Source: an uncultured Clostridia bacterium (lineage in GTDB: Bacteria; Bacillota; Clostridia; Christensenellales; Aristaeellaceae). Taken from it: a stretch of DNA of 38,572 nucleotides. Made by a program: the position numbers and the translations under genes. The notes beneath the pieces are model-generated. The model searched no databases. It was not told the origin of the DNA and saw nothing but the letters and a program-made list of their open reading frames with translations. The stretch spans positions 1 through 38,572 of the forward strand of contig CAMOVR010000015.1 in NCBI GenBank assembly GCA_946627565.1. Reading direction: 5' to 3'. Each line of letters opens with the position of its first letter. The first letter of the stretch is position 1. Below, one piece after another: positions 1 through 8,314 of the stretch.

Positions 1-131
1 ACGACGTGCCCGGCTATGACAAGGATCAGTACATCGATCCCGCCGTGCTGGCCAATGTCAAGGGCGGCAGCTATGCCTACCAGGATGCTGACGGCAACTA
101 TTATGTCTCCGGCTTCGGTCTGAGCTACTGA
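1..131 (+). CDS. 3' end of an unidentified protein-coding gene (partial)
   Basis: Only the last 42 codons are in the window; the reading frame enters from the left edge and ends at TGA 129-131. The visible tail is rich in Tyr, Asp and Gly and ends in GFGLSY. I do not recognise the family. The frame is supported because it is open from the edge, stops just upstream of a strong intrinsic terminator, and has a sensible amino-acid composition. It is transcribed in the same direction as parA but is separated from it by a terminator and a new promoter, so it is probably the end of a different transcription unit. Confidence 0.6.
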   Translation, partial: DVPGYDKDQYIDPAVLANVKGGSYAYQDADGNYYVSGFGLSY

Positions 132-178
132 GAAGCCTGCCTGAGGCAGAAACAAGATAAGCTGAAGTAAACCCAAAG

Positions 179-230
179 TACCCGGCCCGGAAACGGCACA
201 GATATGTGCCAGTCCGGGCCGGGTATTTTT
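179..230 (+). terminator. Strong intrinsic terminator after the first gene
   Basis: A perfect 13-bp stem pairs 179-191 with 213-225. Inside it a second 6-bp hairpin pairs 195-200 with 205-210 around a GATA loop. The outer stem is followed directly by TTTTT. It separates the left-edge gene from the parA transcription unit. Confidence 0.9.
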
Positions 231-284
231 GCGTGGGGCCAGGCAGAGCCGGTTCGGGAATGCATGCTGAAATGGGCATTACCC

Positions 285-312
285 TTTACAAGCAGGGAGT
301 TTCTGATATAAT
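285..312 (+). promoter_or_regulatory. Sigma-A type promoter for parA-parB
   Basis: TTTACA at 285-290 and a consensus TATAAT at 307-312 are separated by 16 bp. The predicted start of transcription near 319 leaves a leader of about 45 nt before the GTG start of parA. Confidence 0.75.
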
Positions 313-362
313 GCAAATTTGGATACCTTTGCAAATGCAAGGAAACGGGAGGATCGGGAACT

Positions 363-1139
363 GTGGGTAAGACGATTGCAATTTCCAACCAGAAGGGCGG
401 CGTGGGAAAGACCACCACGACAGTGAATCTGTCAGCGCTTCTGGCAGAACTGGGACAGAAGGTGCTTCTGGTGGATCTGGACCCTCAGGGAAATGCCACA
501 TCCGGTCTGGGCATGGAGGCAGGCGCGAAATGCATCTATGAGGCGCTCATGGGCATTGAAAACATAACCCAGTGCATTGAAAGCACCGAGTGGGATCGGC
601 TCTTCATCGCCGCCAGCGACAGCCGTATGGTGGGGGCAGAGACAGAACTGGTCAATGAGGAAAAACGGGAATATTTTCTTCAGGAAGCCTTAAAGCCCGT
701 GAAGGACCAGTATGATTTTATCCTGATCGACTGCCCGCCCTCCCTGGGACTTCTGACCCTCAACGCCCTGACGGCGGCTGATTCTGTTCTGGTCCCCATC
801 CAGTGCGAATACTACGCACTGGAAGGTGTTACTGCCCTGACCAGCACCATACAGAGAGTCAAGCGTTCCCTCAATACAAACCTGATGGTGGAAGGCATTC
901 TCCTGACCATGCTGGACGGGAGAACCAACCTTGGACTGCAGGTGGTGGATGATGTCAAGAAGCACTTCAAAAAGCAGGTGTATGCCACCACCATTCCCCG
1001 CAACATCCGTCTGGGGGAAGCTCCCAGTCATGGAGAACCCATTCATATCTATGACCCCCGCTCGGCCGGGTCCACGGCATACAGAAAGCTGGCCGAGGAA
1101 GTGCTGAAACGCAACGGGAAAAGACCCAGAAAATCATGA
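363..1139 (+). CDS. parA: Chromosome-partitioning ATPase ParA/Soj
   Basis: ParA-family deviant-Walker ATPase of 258 residues that moves or positions ParB-bound origin regions and, in Firmicutes, modulates DnaA. Visible motifs are the deviant Walker A KGGVGKTTTT near residues 11-20, Walker A' DLDPQGN near residue 40, and the Walker B-like DCPPSLG near residue 122. Length and motif spacing are those of chromosomal Soj proteins. I chose the GTG at 363 because GGGAGG at 347-352 lies 10 nt upstream and the conserved MGKTIAISNQKGG start follows at once. It is followed 32 bp later by parB, the usual operon order. No rsmG (gidB) gene is seen upstream in the short stretch visible. Confidence 0.96.
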   Translation: MGKTIAISNQKGGVGKTTTTVNLSALLAELGQKVLLVDLDPQGNATSGLGMEAGAKCIYEALMGIENITQCIESTEWDRLFIAASDSRMVGAETELVNEEKREYFLQEALKPVKDQYDFILIDCPPSLGLLTLNALTAADSVLVPIQCEYYALEGVTALTSTIQRVKRSLNTNLMVEGILLTMLDGRTNLGLQVVDDVKKHFKKQVYATTIPRNIRLGEAPSHGEPIHIYDPRSAGSTAYRKLAEEVLKRNGKRPRKS

Positions 1140-1171
1140 TGATCTGATGCACAAGATGGGAGCTAAATGAC

Positions 1172-2044
1172 ATGCCGAAGAAGACACATGGACTGGGCAG
1201 AGGACTGGACGCCCTGCTGCCTGAAGAGGAACAGGACAGTGAAAAGGGTATTGCCCTGATCAATATTGACACAATTGACCCCAACCCCGAACAGCCCCGC
1301 AAGGAATTCTCAAAGGAAAGCCTGGAGAGCCTGGCCCAGTCCATTCAGAGTCAGGGCATCCTCCAGCCGATTCTGGTGGTCAGAAACGGCGAAAGGTACA
1401 CCATTGTGGCCGGGGAGAGAAGATGGCGCGCTGCCCGGGAGGCAGATGTGCGGGAGATCCCGTGTATCGTGAAGGAACTGGACGAAAGAACCCGCATGGA
1501 GATCGCCCTGGTGGAGAACCTCCAGCGGGAAGACCTGAATCCCATGGAAGAAGCCCAGGGTGTGCGCCTGCTCATGGACCGGTGCAGCCTGACCCAGGAG
1601 GATGTGGCACAGCGTCTTGGCCGCAGCCGGCCTGCCGTGGCCAATCTGCTCAGACTTCTGTCCCTGCCGGAGGAAATCCAGAATATGGTCCGGGACGGGC
1701 GTCTCAGCGCCGGTCATGCCCGGGTGCTGGCGGGCCTGGAAGACAGGGAAAGCCAGCTGCAGCTGGCCCAGACTGCCATTGATCTGGACTATACGGTCCG
1801 GCAGATGGAAGATGCAGCGGCGGCCATGAAAAACCCTGTGGATGAAGAAAAGAAGGAAAAGAAAAAGCCGAAGGAGCTTTCCGCTGAACTGGCTGCCTTC
1901 CAGACGCGCCTTCAGGAAACCACGGGTATCCGTGCCACACTGAAAGGTTCTGAAAACAAGGGAAAGATCATCCTTCAGTATTATTCCAGGGAAGAACTGG
2001 AGCATCTCCATGAAATCCTGGAGAGAATGCAGGAAGGAAACTGA
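1172..2044 (+). CDS. parB: Chromosome-partitioning protein ParB/Spo0J
   Basis: ParB protein of 290 residues, a CTP-dependent DNA clamp loaded at parS sites. The N-terminal LGRGLDALLP segment is the ParA-stimulating region. Then comes the CTP-binding region with the GERRWRAAR motif (about residues 77-85) and ENLQREDLNPMEEA, followed by a helix-turn-helix (TQEDVAQRLGRSRPAVANLL) that recognises parS. A lysine-rich segment around residues 225-236 leads to the C-terminal dimerisation region. It forms an operon with parA. I did not find a canonical parS palindrome in this window by eye, which does not exclude sites elsewhere on the chromosome. Confidence 0.96.
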   Translation: MPKKTHGLGRGLDALLPEEEQDSEKGIALINIDTIDPNPEQPRKEFSKESLESLAQSIQSQGILQPILVVRNGERYTIVAGERRWRAAREADVREIPCIVKELDERTRMEIALVENLQREDLNPMEEAQGVRLLMDRCSLTQEDVAQRLGRSRPAVANLLRLLSLPEEIQNMVRDGRLSAGHARVLAGLEDRESQLQLAQTAIDLDYTVRQMEDAAAAMKNPVDEEKKEKKKPKELSAELAAFQTRLQETTGIRATLKGSENKGKIILQYYSREELEHLHEILERMQEGN

Positions 2045-2065
2045 ACCGTTCCTGACGCTCCGTAA

Positions 2066-2812
2066 ATGATACATCGGATGGACCAGAAAGATCAGAATAC
2101 AACCATGACAGACGGACTGAAGAAAAAGAAAGGCACAGGCGTGGGTGAGGAACTGCCGTACTGGGACGGGCCGTTGTCCCATCCCTTTTACAGCCATGTG
2201 GTGAAGAGAGTGCTGGATTTCCTCCTGGCACTGATCCTCCTGATTCCGGGCATCATCCTCATGGCACCCCTGGCCGTATGGGTGAAGCTGGATTCGGAAG
2301 GACCTGTGCTGTACCGGGCCCCCAGGGGCGGGTATCACAACAGGACCTTCACCATACTCAAGTTCCGCTCCATGGTGGTGGATGCGGACAAGACCGGGGG
2401 CTGCACAGCCCTGCATGACGACCGGGTCACCGGGGCAGGGCGCATCATGCGCCGCCTTAAGCTGGACGAACTGCCCCAGCTGTTCAATATCTTAAAGGGC
2501 GACATGTCCTTTGTGGGGCCCCGGCCGGAGCTGCTGAAATACACCACCCGCTACACAAAAGACGAGGAGTGCATCCTCTGGGTGCGCCCCGGGGTGACGG
2601 ACCGCTCCTCCCTGGTGTTTATCAGCCAGGATGAGATTGTGGGCGAGGAAAACCCGGAAGAGAACTACGAGAAATACATCCTGCCGGAGAAAAACCGGCT
2701 GCGGGTGGAATACGCCCTGCACCAGTCCTTCCTGCTGGATGTACAGCTGTTTCTTGAAACCTTCAGGGGCATTTTCGGGAAAGCGAAAAAAATGGCAAAC
2801 GAAAGCAGGTAA
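2066..2812 (+). CDS. Monotopic phosphoglycosyltransferase (bacterial sugar transferase family)
   Basis: PglC/WcaJ-type sugar-1-phosphate transferase of 248 residues. The family transfers a sugar phosphate from a nucleotide sugar to undecaprenyl phosphate on the inner face of the membrane, the first step of many surface glycans. Seen here: a re-entrant hydrophobic helix starting KRVLDFLLALILLIPG (about residues 48-70), the KFRSM motif, LDELPQLFNILKGDMS and FVGPRPE, with the catalytic Asp-Glu pair in LDELPQ. The compact length matches small PglC-like members rather than WbaP-type with extra membrane helices. The start has no obvious Shine-Dalgarno; ATG 2078 and ATG 2105 are alternatives. It lies 21 bp after parB and 4 bp before the transketolase genes, so it is probably co-transcribed. 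Confidence 0.9.
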   Translation: MIHRMDQKDQNTTMTDGLKKKKGTGVGEELPYWDGPLSHPFYSHVVKRVLDFLLALILLIPGIILMAPLAVWVKLDSEGPVLYRAPRGGYHNRTFTILKFRSMVVDADKTGGCTALHDDRVTGAGRIMRRLKLDELPQLFNILKGDMSFVGPRPELLKYTTRYTKDEECILWVRPGVTDRSSLVFISQDEIVGEENPEENYEKYILPEKNRLRVEYALHQSFLLDVQLFLETFRGIFGKAKKMANESR

Positions 2813-2816
2813 GCGC

Positions 2817-3701
2817 ATGGAGTACAGGGACGGGATGACCTATGAGGCATGGGTACATGCCGCCTTTGAGCCGGGAAAACCGGATGTTTCCGATCCCCGG
2901 GTCCTCGCATGGCTGATCCGCCGCAACGGGCTTGAGATGACCCATGTGAGCCACGGCAGCCATGTGGGTGCCGTATTCTCTCTGGCGGAAATCATGGCGG
3001 TGCTCTATACCCGGGTCCTGCGTGTCAGGCCCTCAGAACCTTCATGGCCGGACAGGGACCGGATCATTCTCTCAAAGGGGCACGCCGGCGCAGCCATGTA
3101 CGCTGCCCTGGCGGAAACCGGCTTTTTCCCGGTGGAAGAGCTGCGGCATCACTACGCTGACGGATCCCATCTGTCGGGCCATGTATCCCACAGGGGCGTA
3201 CCGGGGGTGGAGTTTTCCACCGGTTCCCTGGGCCACGGACTGCCTGTGGGCGTGGGACTGGCCATGGGAGCCAGAATGGACGGAGCACCCTGGCGCACCT
3301 TTGTGATTCTGGGGGACGGGGAATGCGATGAAGGCTCGGTGTGGGAAGCTGCGCTGGAAGGCAACCAGTTCCAGCTGGACAACCTGATTGCCGTGGTGGA
3401 TCACAATCACATGCAGTCCCTGGATTTCTGTGAAAAGACCCTGAAACTGGAACCCTTTGATGAAAAATGGCGGTCCTTTGGCTGGCATGTTCTGAGGGTG
3501 GACGGGCATGACACGGAGGCTCTGGAAAAGGCCTTTGAGGATGCCGCAGCCCACCGGGGGAGCCCCTCTGTGATCATCGCCGACACCGTCAAGGGAAAGG
3601 GTGTCAGCTTTATGGAAAACAATATTCTCTGGCACTACCGTACGCCCCAGGGCGAGGAATACGAGGCAGCCAGACGGGAACTGGAGGCGCAGAGACCATG
3701 A
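2817..3701 (+). CDS. Transketolase, N-terminal (TPP-pyrophosphate binding) subunit
   Basis: 294-residue N-terminal half of a split transketolase. It carries the TPP/metal motif GDGECDEGSVWEAA (about residues 168-181), ending in VDHNHMQ, and histidines expected at the active site (SKGHAG, GSLGHGLPVG). ATG 2817 is 4 bp after the preceding stop; a longer in-frame extension upstream overlaps the phosphoglycosyltransferase and is rejected. The stop overlaps the ATG of the C-terminal subunit by 4 nt (ATGA), so the two halves are translationally coupled and presumably form a heterotetramer. The family moves two-carbon ketol units between sugar phosphates. Its place between a phosphoglycosyltransferase and LicD suggests it makes a precursor sugar for a glycan rather than serving the pentose phosphate pathway; that is inference. 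Confidence 0.9.
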   Translation: MEYRDGMTYEAWVHAAFEPGKPDVSDPRVLAWLIRRNGLEMTHVSHGSHVGAVFSLAEIMAVLYTRVLRVRPSEPSWPDRDRIILSKGHAGAAMYAALAETGFFPVEELRHHYADGSHLSGHVSHRGVPGVEFSTGSLGHGLPVGVGLAMGARMDGAPWRTFVILGDGECDEGSVWEAALEGNQFQLDNLIAVVDHNHMQSLDFCEKTLKLEPFDEKWRSFGWHVLRVDGHDTEALEKAFEDAAAHRGSPSVIIADTVKGKGVSFMENNILWHYRTPQGEEYEAARRELEAQRP

Positions 3702-4621
3702 GGGATGCCTTTGTCCGGGCCCTGATGGAAAGGGCCGCAGCGGATCCGCGTCTGGTGCTGATCACCGGGGACCTGGGTTTCGGTGTTTTAAGACCCTTTC
3801 AGGAAAAGTTCACGGCGCAGTACATCAACGCCGGGATTGCCGAGCAGGCCATGACCGGCATGGCTGCGGGCCTTGCCATGACAGGACGCACGGTGCTGAC
3901 TTATTCCATAGGCAACTTTCCCACGTTCCGCTGCCTTGAGCAGATACGCAACGACTGTGCGTACCATGAGCTGAATGTGAAGATTGTATGCGTGGGGGGC
4001 GGTTTCGTCTACGGCCCCCTGGGCATGAGCCATCACGCCACGGAAGATATATCGGTTCTCAGGGCATTGCCCGGGGTCACCGTGTTTACCCCGGGAGACC
4101 CTTCCGAGGTGGAAGCAGTGGTGCCGGTGATGCTGGACACGCCGGGTACCTGCTACCTGCGGCTTGGACGCGGCGGGGAGCCCCGGGTACACACCTCCAG
4201 GATCACGGACTGGAAGGCGCCGGAAGCCCTGACTCTCATGGAAGGTCAGGATGTGGCCATTCTTTCCGCCGGAGGGATCCTGACCCAGGCGGTGGGGGCA
4301 GGGGAGGAACTGCTCAGATGCGGCATCCATGCCCAGGTCATGTCCTTCCCCTGTTTAAAGCCTCTGGATGTGAAAACCGTATCCGAACTGGGCCGCCGTT
4401 TCCGCCATGTGGTGACAGTGGAGGAAAACACGGTGGTGGGCGGATTCGGTTCGGCTGTGGCAGAGGTTCTGGCGGAAGAGGGAAGCGGATGCAGGCTGCA
4501 CCGCATCGGCATGCAGGATGAATATTCCACCATTGTGGGCACCCAGCAGTACCTGCGTGCATGCTATGGCATGCACGCCCAGGGGATCTGTGACAGGATC
4601 ATCAAATGGCTGGAAGAATAG
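3698..4621 (+). CDS. Transketolase, C-terminal (pyrimidine-binding) subunit
   Basis: 307-residue C-terminal half of the split transketolase. It holds the pyrimidine-domain catalytic glutamate in GIAEQAMTGMAAGLA (about residues 45-59), a YGPLGMSHHATED loop and the C-terminal regulatory-type domain ending near VEENTVVGGFGSAV. It overlaps the N-terminal subunit by 4 nt, and the gene after it starts 10 bp downstream, so the operon is tight. The domain order and sizes are those of two-gene transketolases and of transketolase-like pairs in polysaccharide clusters. The donor and acceptor sugars cannot be read from sequence. Confidence 0.9.
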   Translation: MRDAFVRALMERAAADPRLVLITGDLGFGVLRPFQEKFTAQYINAGIAEQAMTGMAAGLAMTGRTVLTYSIGNFPTFRCLEQIRNDCAYHELNVKIVCVGGGFVYGPLGMSHHATEDISVLRALPGVTVFTPGDPSEVEAVVPVMLDTPGTCYLRLGRGGEPRVHTSRITDWKAPEALTLMEGQDVAILSAGGILTQAVGAGEELLRCGIHAQVMSFPCLKPLDVKTVSELGRRFRHVVTVEENTVVGGFGSAVAEVLAEEGSGCRLHRIGMQDEYSTIVGTQQYLRACYGMHAQGICDRIIKWLEE

Positions 4622-4631
4622 AGGGGAAAAC

Positions 4632-5378
4632 ATGGCCAAACTGGAACTGACACTGGACGAGATCCATGCCGAGCTGCTGGAGCAGCTTGCGGATATCATA
4701 CGGGTATGCCAGAAGCACGGCATCACCTATAACCTGATGTGCGGCACCCTTCTGGGGGCTGTGCGCCACAAGGGCTTCATCCCATGGGACGATGACGTGG
4801 ACCTGCTCATCACCCGGGAGGAATTTGAGCGCTTCCGGAAGGTGTATCCCGGGGAATGCGATCCCAGGTTCGAACTGACCTATCTCAACACCTGGACGCC
4901 CCGGGTCATGAACCGGGACCCTGAGAAGGCAGCGGCATGGACGGACCTTTTCATTCTGGACCATGTGCCGCCGGAAGGATTCAGACGGAAGATCTGGTTC
5001 CTGGAACTGCATCTTCTGCAGGGCATGCTGAAGCATGACGTGGATTACAGCCGCTTCGGGTTTAAGGACCGGGTGCTGCTGAAGGCCACCCATATCCTGG
5101 GACTGCCCTTTTCCACGCAGTGGAAGACAAAGCGCTATGAGAAGGTATCCAGGAGTTATTCCACCGGGGATGACCTGTGCATGTCAAACGGCGCCTTTGC
5201 CCTGATGATGCAGATCTGGCATCCCTGGCAGTTTGAGGAGAAGACCCTGGTGCCCTTTGAAAACCTTCAGTGCCTGATTCCCGTCAAATATGATGAGATA
5301 CTCACCATTCTCTTCGGGCCTGACTATATGACGCCGCCTCCTGAAAATGAGCGGGTGGCCAAGCACCTGGATATTTGA
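4632..5378 (+). CDS. LicD-family phosphotransferase
   Basis: 248-residue LicD-family protein. Members move phosphocholine, ribitol phosphate or other phospho-groups from CDP-linked donors to sugars of surface polymers. The hallmark CGTLLGAVRHKGFIPWDDDV is complete at about residues 36-55, including the metal-binding Asp triad. ATG 4632 is chosen because AGGGGAAA (4622-4629) precedes it and the family start MAKLELTLDEIH follows. No choline kinase or cytidylyltransferase gene is adjacent, so the donor would be made elsewhere. It ends 10 bp before the YycJ-like gene. Confidence 0.9.
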   Translation: MAKLELTLDEIHAELLEQLADIIRVCQKHGITYNLMCGTLLGAVRHKGFIPWDDDVDLLITREEFERFRKVYPGECDPRFELTYLNTWTPRVMNRDPEKAAAWTDLFILDHVPPEGFRRKIWFLELHLLQGMLKHDVDYSRFGFKDRVLLKATHILGLPFSTQWKTKRYEKVSRSYSTGDDLCMSNGAFALMMQIWHPWQFEEKTLVPFENLQCLIPVKYDEILTILFGPDYMTPPPENERVAKHLDI

Positions 5379-5388
5379 GAGGCGGAGC

Positions 5389-6192
5389 ATGATTCGATTT
5401 TGTCCCCTCTTTTCCGGATCCAGCGGCAACTGTGCCTTTGTATCCGACGGAAAGACCAGGATTCTGATAGATGCAGGCAGAAGCGGCATCCAGATCGAGG
5501 AAGCCCTGAAGCAGATCGGGGAAGACCCGAAGGACTTAAATGCCATTCTGGTTACCCACGAACACAGCGATCATATCAAGGGCGTGGGTATCCTGAGCAG
5601 ACGCTTCAATCTGCCGGTATATGCTTCCCAGGCAACCTGGCAGGCCATGCCGGCCGGCGTTGGCACCATACCGCCCGGCATGAGACGGATGTTCAATGTG
5701 GGAGAGGACTTCTACATAGGCCATCTGGGGGTGGACTCCTTCTCCATTCCCCATGATGCGGTGGATCCCTGCGGGTACAGGCTCTGGAGCGGGCAGGCTT
5801 CCGTCAGCGTCCTGACAGACCTGGGGTACATCCCGCCGTCCGTCATGGATGCGGTATCCGGCAGCAGCCTTATGCTTCTTGAGAGCAACTATGACCCGGA
5901 TATGCTCCGCAGCAATGAGCACTACCGGTATGCGCTGAAACAGCGCATCCTGAGCCGCAAGGGTCATCTCAGCAACCAGGACTGTGCCGAGGGCATCCTT
6001 CGCTTTATGGAGCTGGGTACCAGGTATTTCATTCTCGGCCATCTGTCCGGGGAAAACAATACCCCGGAAACGGCCATGCGGACCAACACCGGCGTTCTTG
6101 CCCTGGAAGGGGTAAAGGACGGGGTGGATGTGCATCTGTCCATGGCATGGCGCGACCATGTCAGCGACCTGTTCGAACTGAAGGAAAACTGA
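5389..6192 (+). CDS. yycJ: YycJ/WalJ-type metallo-beta-lactamase-fold hydrolase
   Basis: 267-residue MBL-fold protein. The zinc-binding signature THEHSDHIKG is at about residues 61-70, with further ligands SIPHDAVDP near residue 124, SDLGY-type TDLGY near 143 and the late GHLSGEN at about residue 222. The start MIRFCPLFSGSSGNC is typical of YycJ, which in Firmicutes usually sits in the walRK operon and has been linked to double-stranded DNA exonuclease activity and mismatch repair. Here it is outside that context, after licD and before an ABC-F gene. ATG 5389 is preceded by GAGGCGGA (5378-5385). Substrate is not established for this copy. Confidence 0.88.
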   Translation: MIRFCPLFSGSSGNCAFVSDGKTRILIDAGRSGIQIEEALKQIGEDPKDLNAILVTHEHSDHIKGVGILSRRFNLPVYASQATWQAMPAGVGTIPPGMRRMFNVGEDFYIGHLGVDSFSIPHDAVDPCGYRLWSGQASVSVLTDLGYIPPSVMDAVSGSSLMLLESNYDPDMLRSNEHYRYALKQRILSRKGHLSNQDCAEGILRFMELGTRYFILGHLSGENNTPETAMRTNTGVLALEGVKDGVDVHLSMAWRDHVSDLFELKEN

Positions 6193-6282
6193 AATCAACC
6201 TGACGGGAAAGCGCCTGAACAGGCCGACACATACGGAAAAAACAGCCAATCAGCAGGACAAAGATGAAAGGGGGAAGCTGCC

Positions 6283-8184
6283 GTGATACTCCTGTCCCTT
6301 CAGGATGTGAGGAAGGCGTTTGGCACCAACGAAGTACTGCGGGGGGCTTCCCTGACACTGCAGACCGGTCAGAGAATGGGGCTTGTGGGGGTCAACGGCT
6401 CCGGCAAGTCCACCCTGATGAAGATCCTGGCGGGCATCGAGCACGAGGACAGCGGAACCATCTCCATGCAGAAAGGTCTCCGGCTGGGGTATCTTGCCCA
6501 GCAGGGAGAGGTGGACGGCGAAAAGACGGTGCTGGAGGAAATGGAAGCCGTTTTTGAGCCTGTCCTGCGCATGGAAGAGGAATTGCGGCGCCTGGAGGAA
6601 GAAATGGCAGGGGCTGCGGATGACCCGGAGCAGCTCAGACGTCTGGGAAGCCGCTACGACAGTCTGAACCGTGCCTTTGAAGATGCCAACGGCTACGGGT
6701 GGAAAAGCGCCGTGCAGGGTGTCCTTGCGGGCCTGGGATTCAGAAAGGATCAGCAGGGACAGAAGACAGGCCTGCTCTCCGGCGGTGAGCGGACCAGACT
6801 CTGTCTTGGCCGGATGCTGCTGCAGCAGCCGGAACTGCTTCTGCTGGACGAGCCCACGAACCATCTGGATCTGAAATCCATAGCCTGGCTTGAAAACTAT
6901 CTGTCCACCTACCGGGGCGCGGTCCTGGTGATCTCCCATGACCGTTACTTCATGGACCATGTGTGCGACCATATGGCGGAACTCCTCTTTGGCCGCATTG
7001 AGGTATACAACGGCAACTACACCTCCTACATGGAACAGCGCACGGAGCGCTTTGAGATCCGGATGAAGACCTGGGAACTGCAGCAGAAGGAAATCGAGCG
7101 GCAGGAAGCCATTATTGAACGGTACCGTTCCTTCAACCGGGAAAAATCCATTCGGGCTGCCGAGAGCCGGGAGAAACGTCTGGAGAAAATGGAAAGGATG
7201 GAAAAGCCCAAGGACGAGTCCACGGTGCATTTCCACTTCTCCTGCCGGCGCAGAACCGGTGAGGATGTGCTGATGCTGACAGACCTGCGCAAGGGTTTTG
7301 ATGACAGGATACTGTTTGAACATCTTGACCTGCATCTGCGCAGCGGGGACCGGGTGGCCCTCATCGGGGACAACGGCGTGGGCAAATCCACCCTCTTTAA
7401 ATGCATTGTGGGCCAGGAAAAGCCGGACAGCGGTACCATACGCTTCGGCTCCGGTGTGGACATCGGCTACTATGACCAGCACCAGGCCGGGCTCCATGAT
7501 GAGAAAACGGTACTGGATGAGGTCTGGGATGACTTTTTAAGGCTTGACCAGACGGAAATCCGGGGCGCCCTGGGCATGTTCCTGTTTACCGGGGATGATG
7601 TGCTGATGCCCGTTTCCACCCTGTCCGGCGGTGAAAAGGGGCGGGTTGCCCTGACCAAGCTGATGCTCCGCCAGGACAACCTTCTGCTGCTGGACGAACC
7701 CACCAACCACCTGGACATGGATTCCAGGGAAGTGCTGGAAAAAGCGCTGGCCGATTTCCCCGGCACCATTCTGGCCATCTCTCATGACAGATACTTCATC
7801 AACCGGTTTGCCACAAGGGTGGCGGTGATGGATGAGGGCGGCCTGAAGGAATACCTGGGCAACTATGACGACTACTTCGAAAAGATCAACCGGGAACAGG
7901 AACCTGACGCCAATCAGCCCCAGGTGACAAGGACCCAGCTGGACCGGGAAAAGAAGAAGAGCCGGGAAGAGATGCGGCGCATCTCAGAGAAAAAGGCCCA
8001 GGTGAAAAAAGCCGAAGAAGACGTACAGAAGGCAGAGGAAGAAGCAGCCAAGATGGAAGCGCGGCTGGCCGACCCCGCCATCTGGCAGGACACGCAGGAG
8101 GCCCAGAACCTTACAAAGGCCTATCAGAAAAAGAAGGAAGAGATCGAGGAGCTTTACCGCATCTGGGAAGAGCTGGAAGGATAA
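6283..8184 (+). CDS. ABC-F family ATPase (ribosome-associated type)
   Basis: 633-residue soluble protein with two ABC cassettes and no membrane segments. Walker A motifs are GVNGSGKST (about residue 37) and GDNGVGKST (about residue 363). Signatures are LSGGERTRL and LSGGEKGRV, and both Walker B motifs read LLLLDEPTNHLD. Between cassettes lies the charged helical P-site tRNA-interaction linker (residues about 245-310). The C-terminus (about 550-633) is a lysine/glutamate-rich coiled coil as in Uup/YfmR/YdiF relatives. Such proteins act on stalled ribosomes; some confer antibiotic resistance, but nothing in the sequence shows which applies. GTG 6283 is used because AGGGGGAAG lies just upstream. 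Confidence 0.92.
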   Translation: MILLSLQDVRKAFGTNEVLRGASLTLQTGQRMGLVGVNGSGKSTLMKILAGIEHEDSGTISMQKGLRLGYLAQQGEVDGEKTVLEEMEAVFEPVLRMEEELRRLEEEMAGAADDPEQLRRLGSRYDSLNRAFEDANGYGWKSAVQGVLAGLGFRKDQQGQKTGLLSGGERTRLCLGRMLLQQPELLLLDEPTNHLDLKSIAWLENYLSTYRGAVLVISHDRYFMDHVCDHMAELLFGRIEVYNGNYTSYMEQRTERFEIRMKTWELQQKEIERQEAIIERYRSFNREKSIRAAESREKRLEKMERMEKPKDESTVHFHFSCRRRTGEDVLMLTDLRKGFDDRILFEHLDLHLRSGDRVALIGDNGVGKSTLFKCIVGQEKPDSGTIRFGSGVDIGYYDQHQAGLHDEKTVLDEVWDDFLRLDQTEIRGALGMFLFTGDDVLMPVSTLSGGEKGRVALTKLMLRQDNLLLLDEPTNHLDMDSREVLEKALADFPGTILAISHDRYFINRFATRVAVMDEGGLKEYLGNYDDYFEKINREQEPDANQPQVTRTQLDREKKKSREEMRRISEKKAQVKKAEEDVQKAEEEAAKMEARLADPAIWQDTQEAQNLTKAYQKKKEEIEELYRIWEELEG

Positions 8185-8314
8185 GAGGATCTGTTCCGTT
8201 AACATAAGGTGGAATTCACGGCCCCGTCCGCAGGACAGGGCAGGGGACAAAACCTGATGGAAAGCTGTCATACCATATACCCGTAAGGAATCCATCGCAA
8301 AGGAGTAGAGGATC
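8185..8314 (+). other. 130-bp gap between the ABC-F gene and the propeller gene
   Basis: It contains a short imperfect hairpin (CCCGTCC/GGACAGGG, about 8223-8240) without a T-run, and AAAGGAG at 8299-8305 as ribosome binding site for the next gene. I see no clear promoter or riboswitch. Read-through from the ABC-F gene is possible. Confidence 0.4.

Noticed and set aside
363-2044. Search for parS (TGTTTCACGTGAAACA-like) around parAB
   Set aside because: I found no CACGTG-centred palindrome near parAB or elsewhere by eye. An exact pattern search of the whole genome would decide.
2631-2816. In-frame N-terminal extension of the transketolase N-subunit
   Set aside because: It overlaps the end of the phosphoglycosyltransferase gene in another frame, is Arg/Lys/Cys-rich and unlike transketolases; ATG 2817 fits the family length.
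8255-8290. ACCTGAT stretch in the 8185-8314 gap resembling part of a TPP riboswitch
   Set aside because: The other conserved blocks and stems of the TPP element are missing, and the downstream gene has no link to thiamine.
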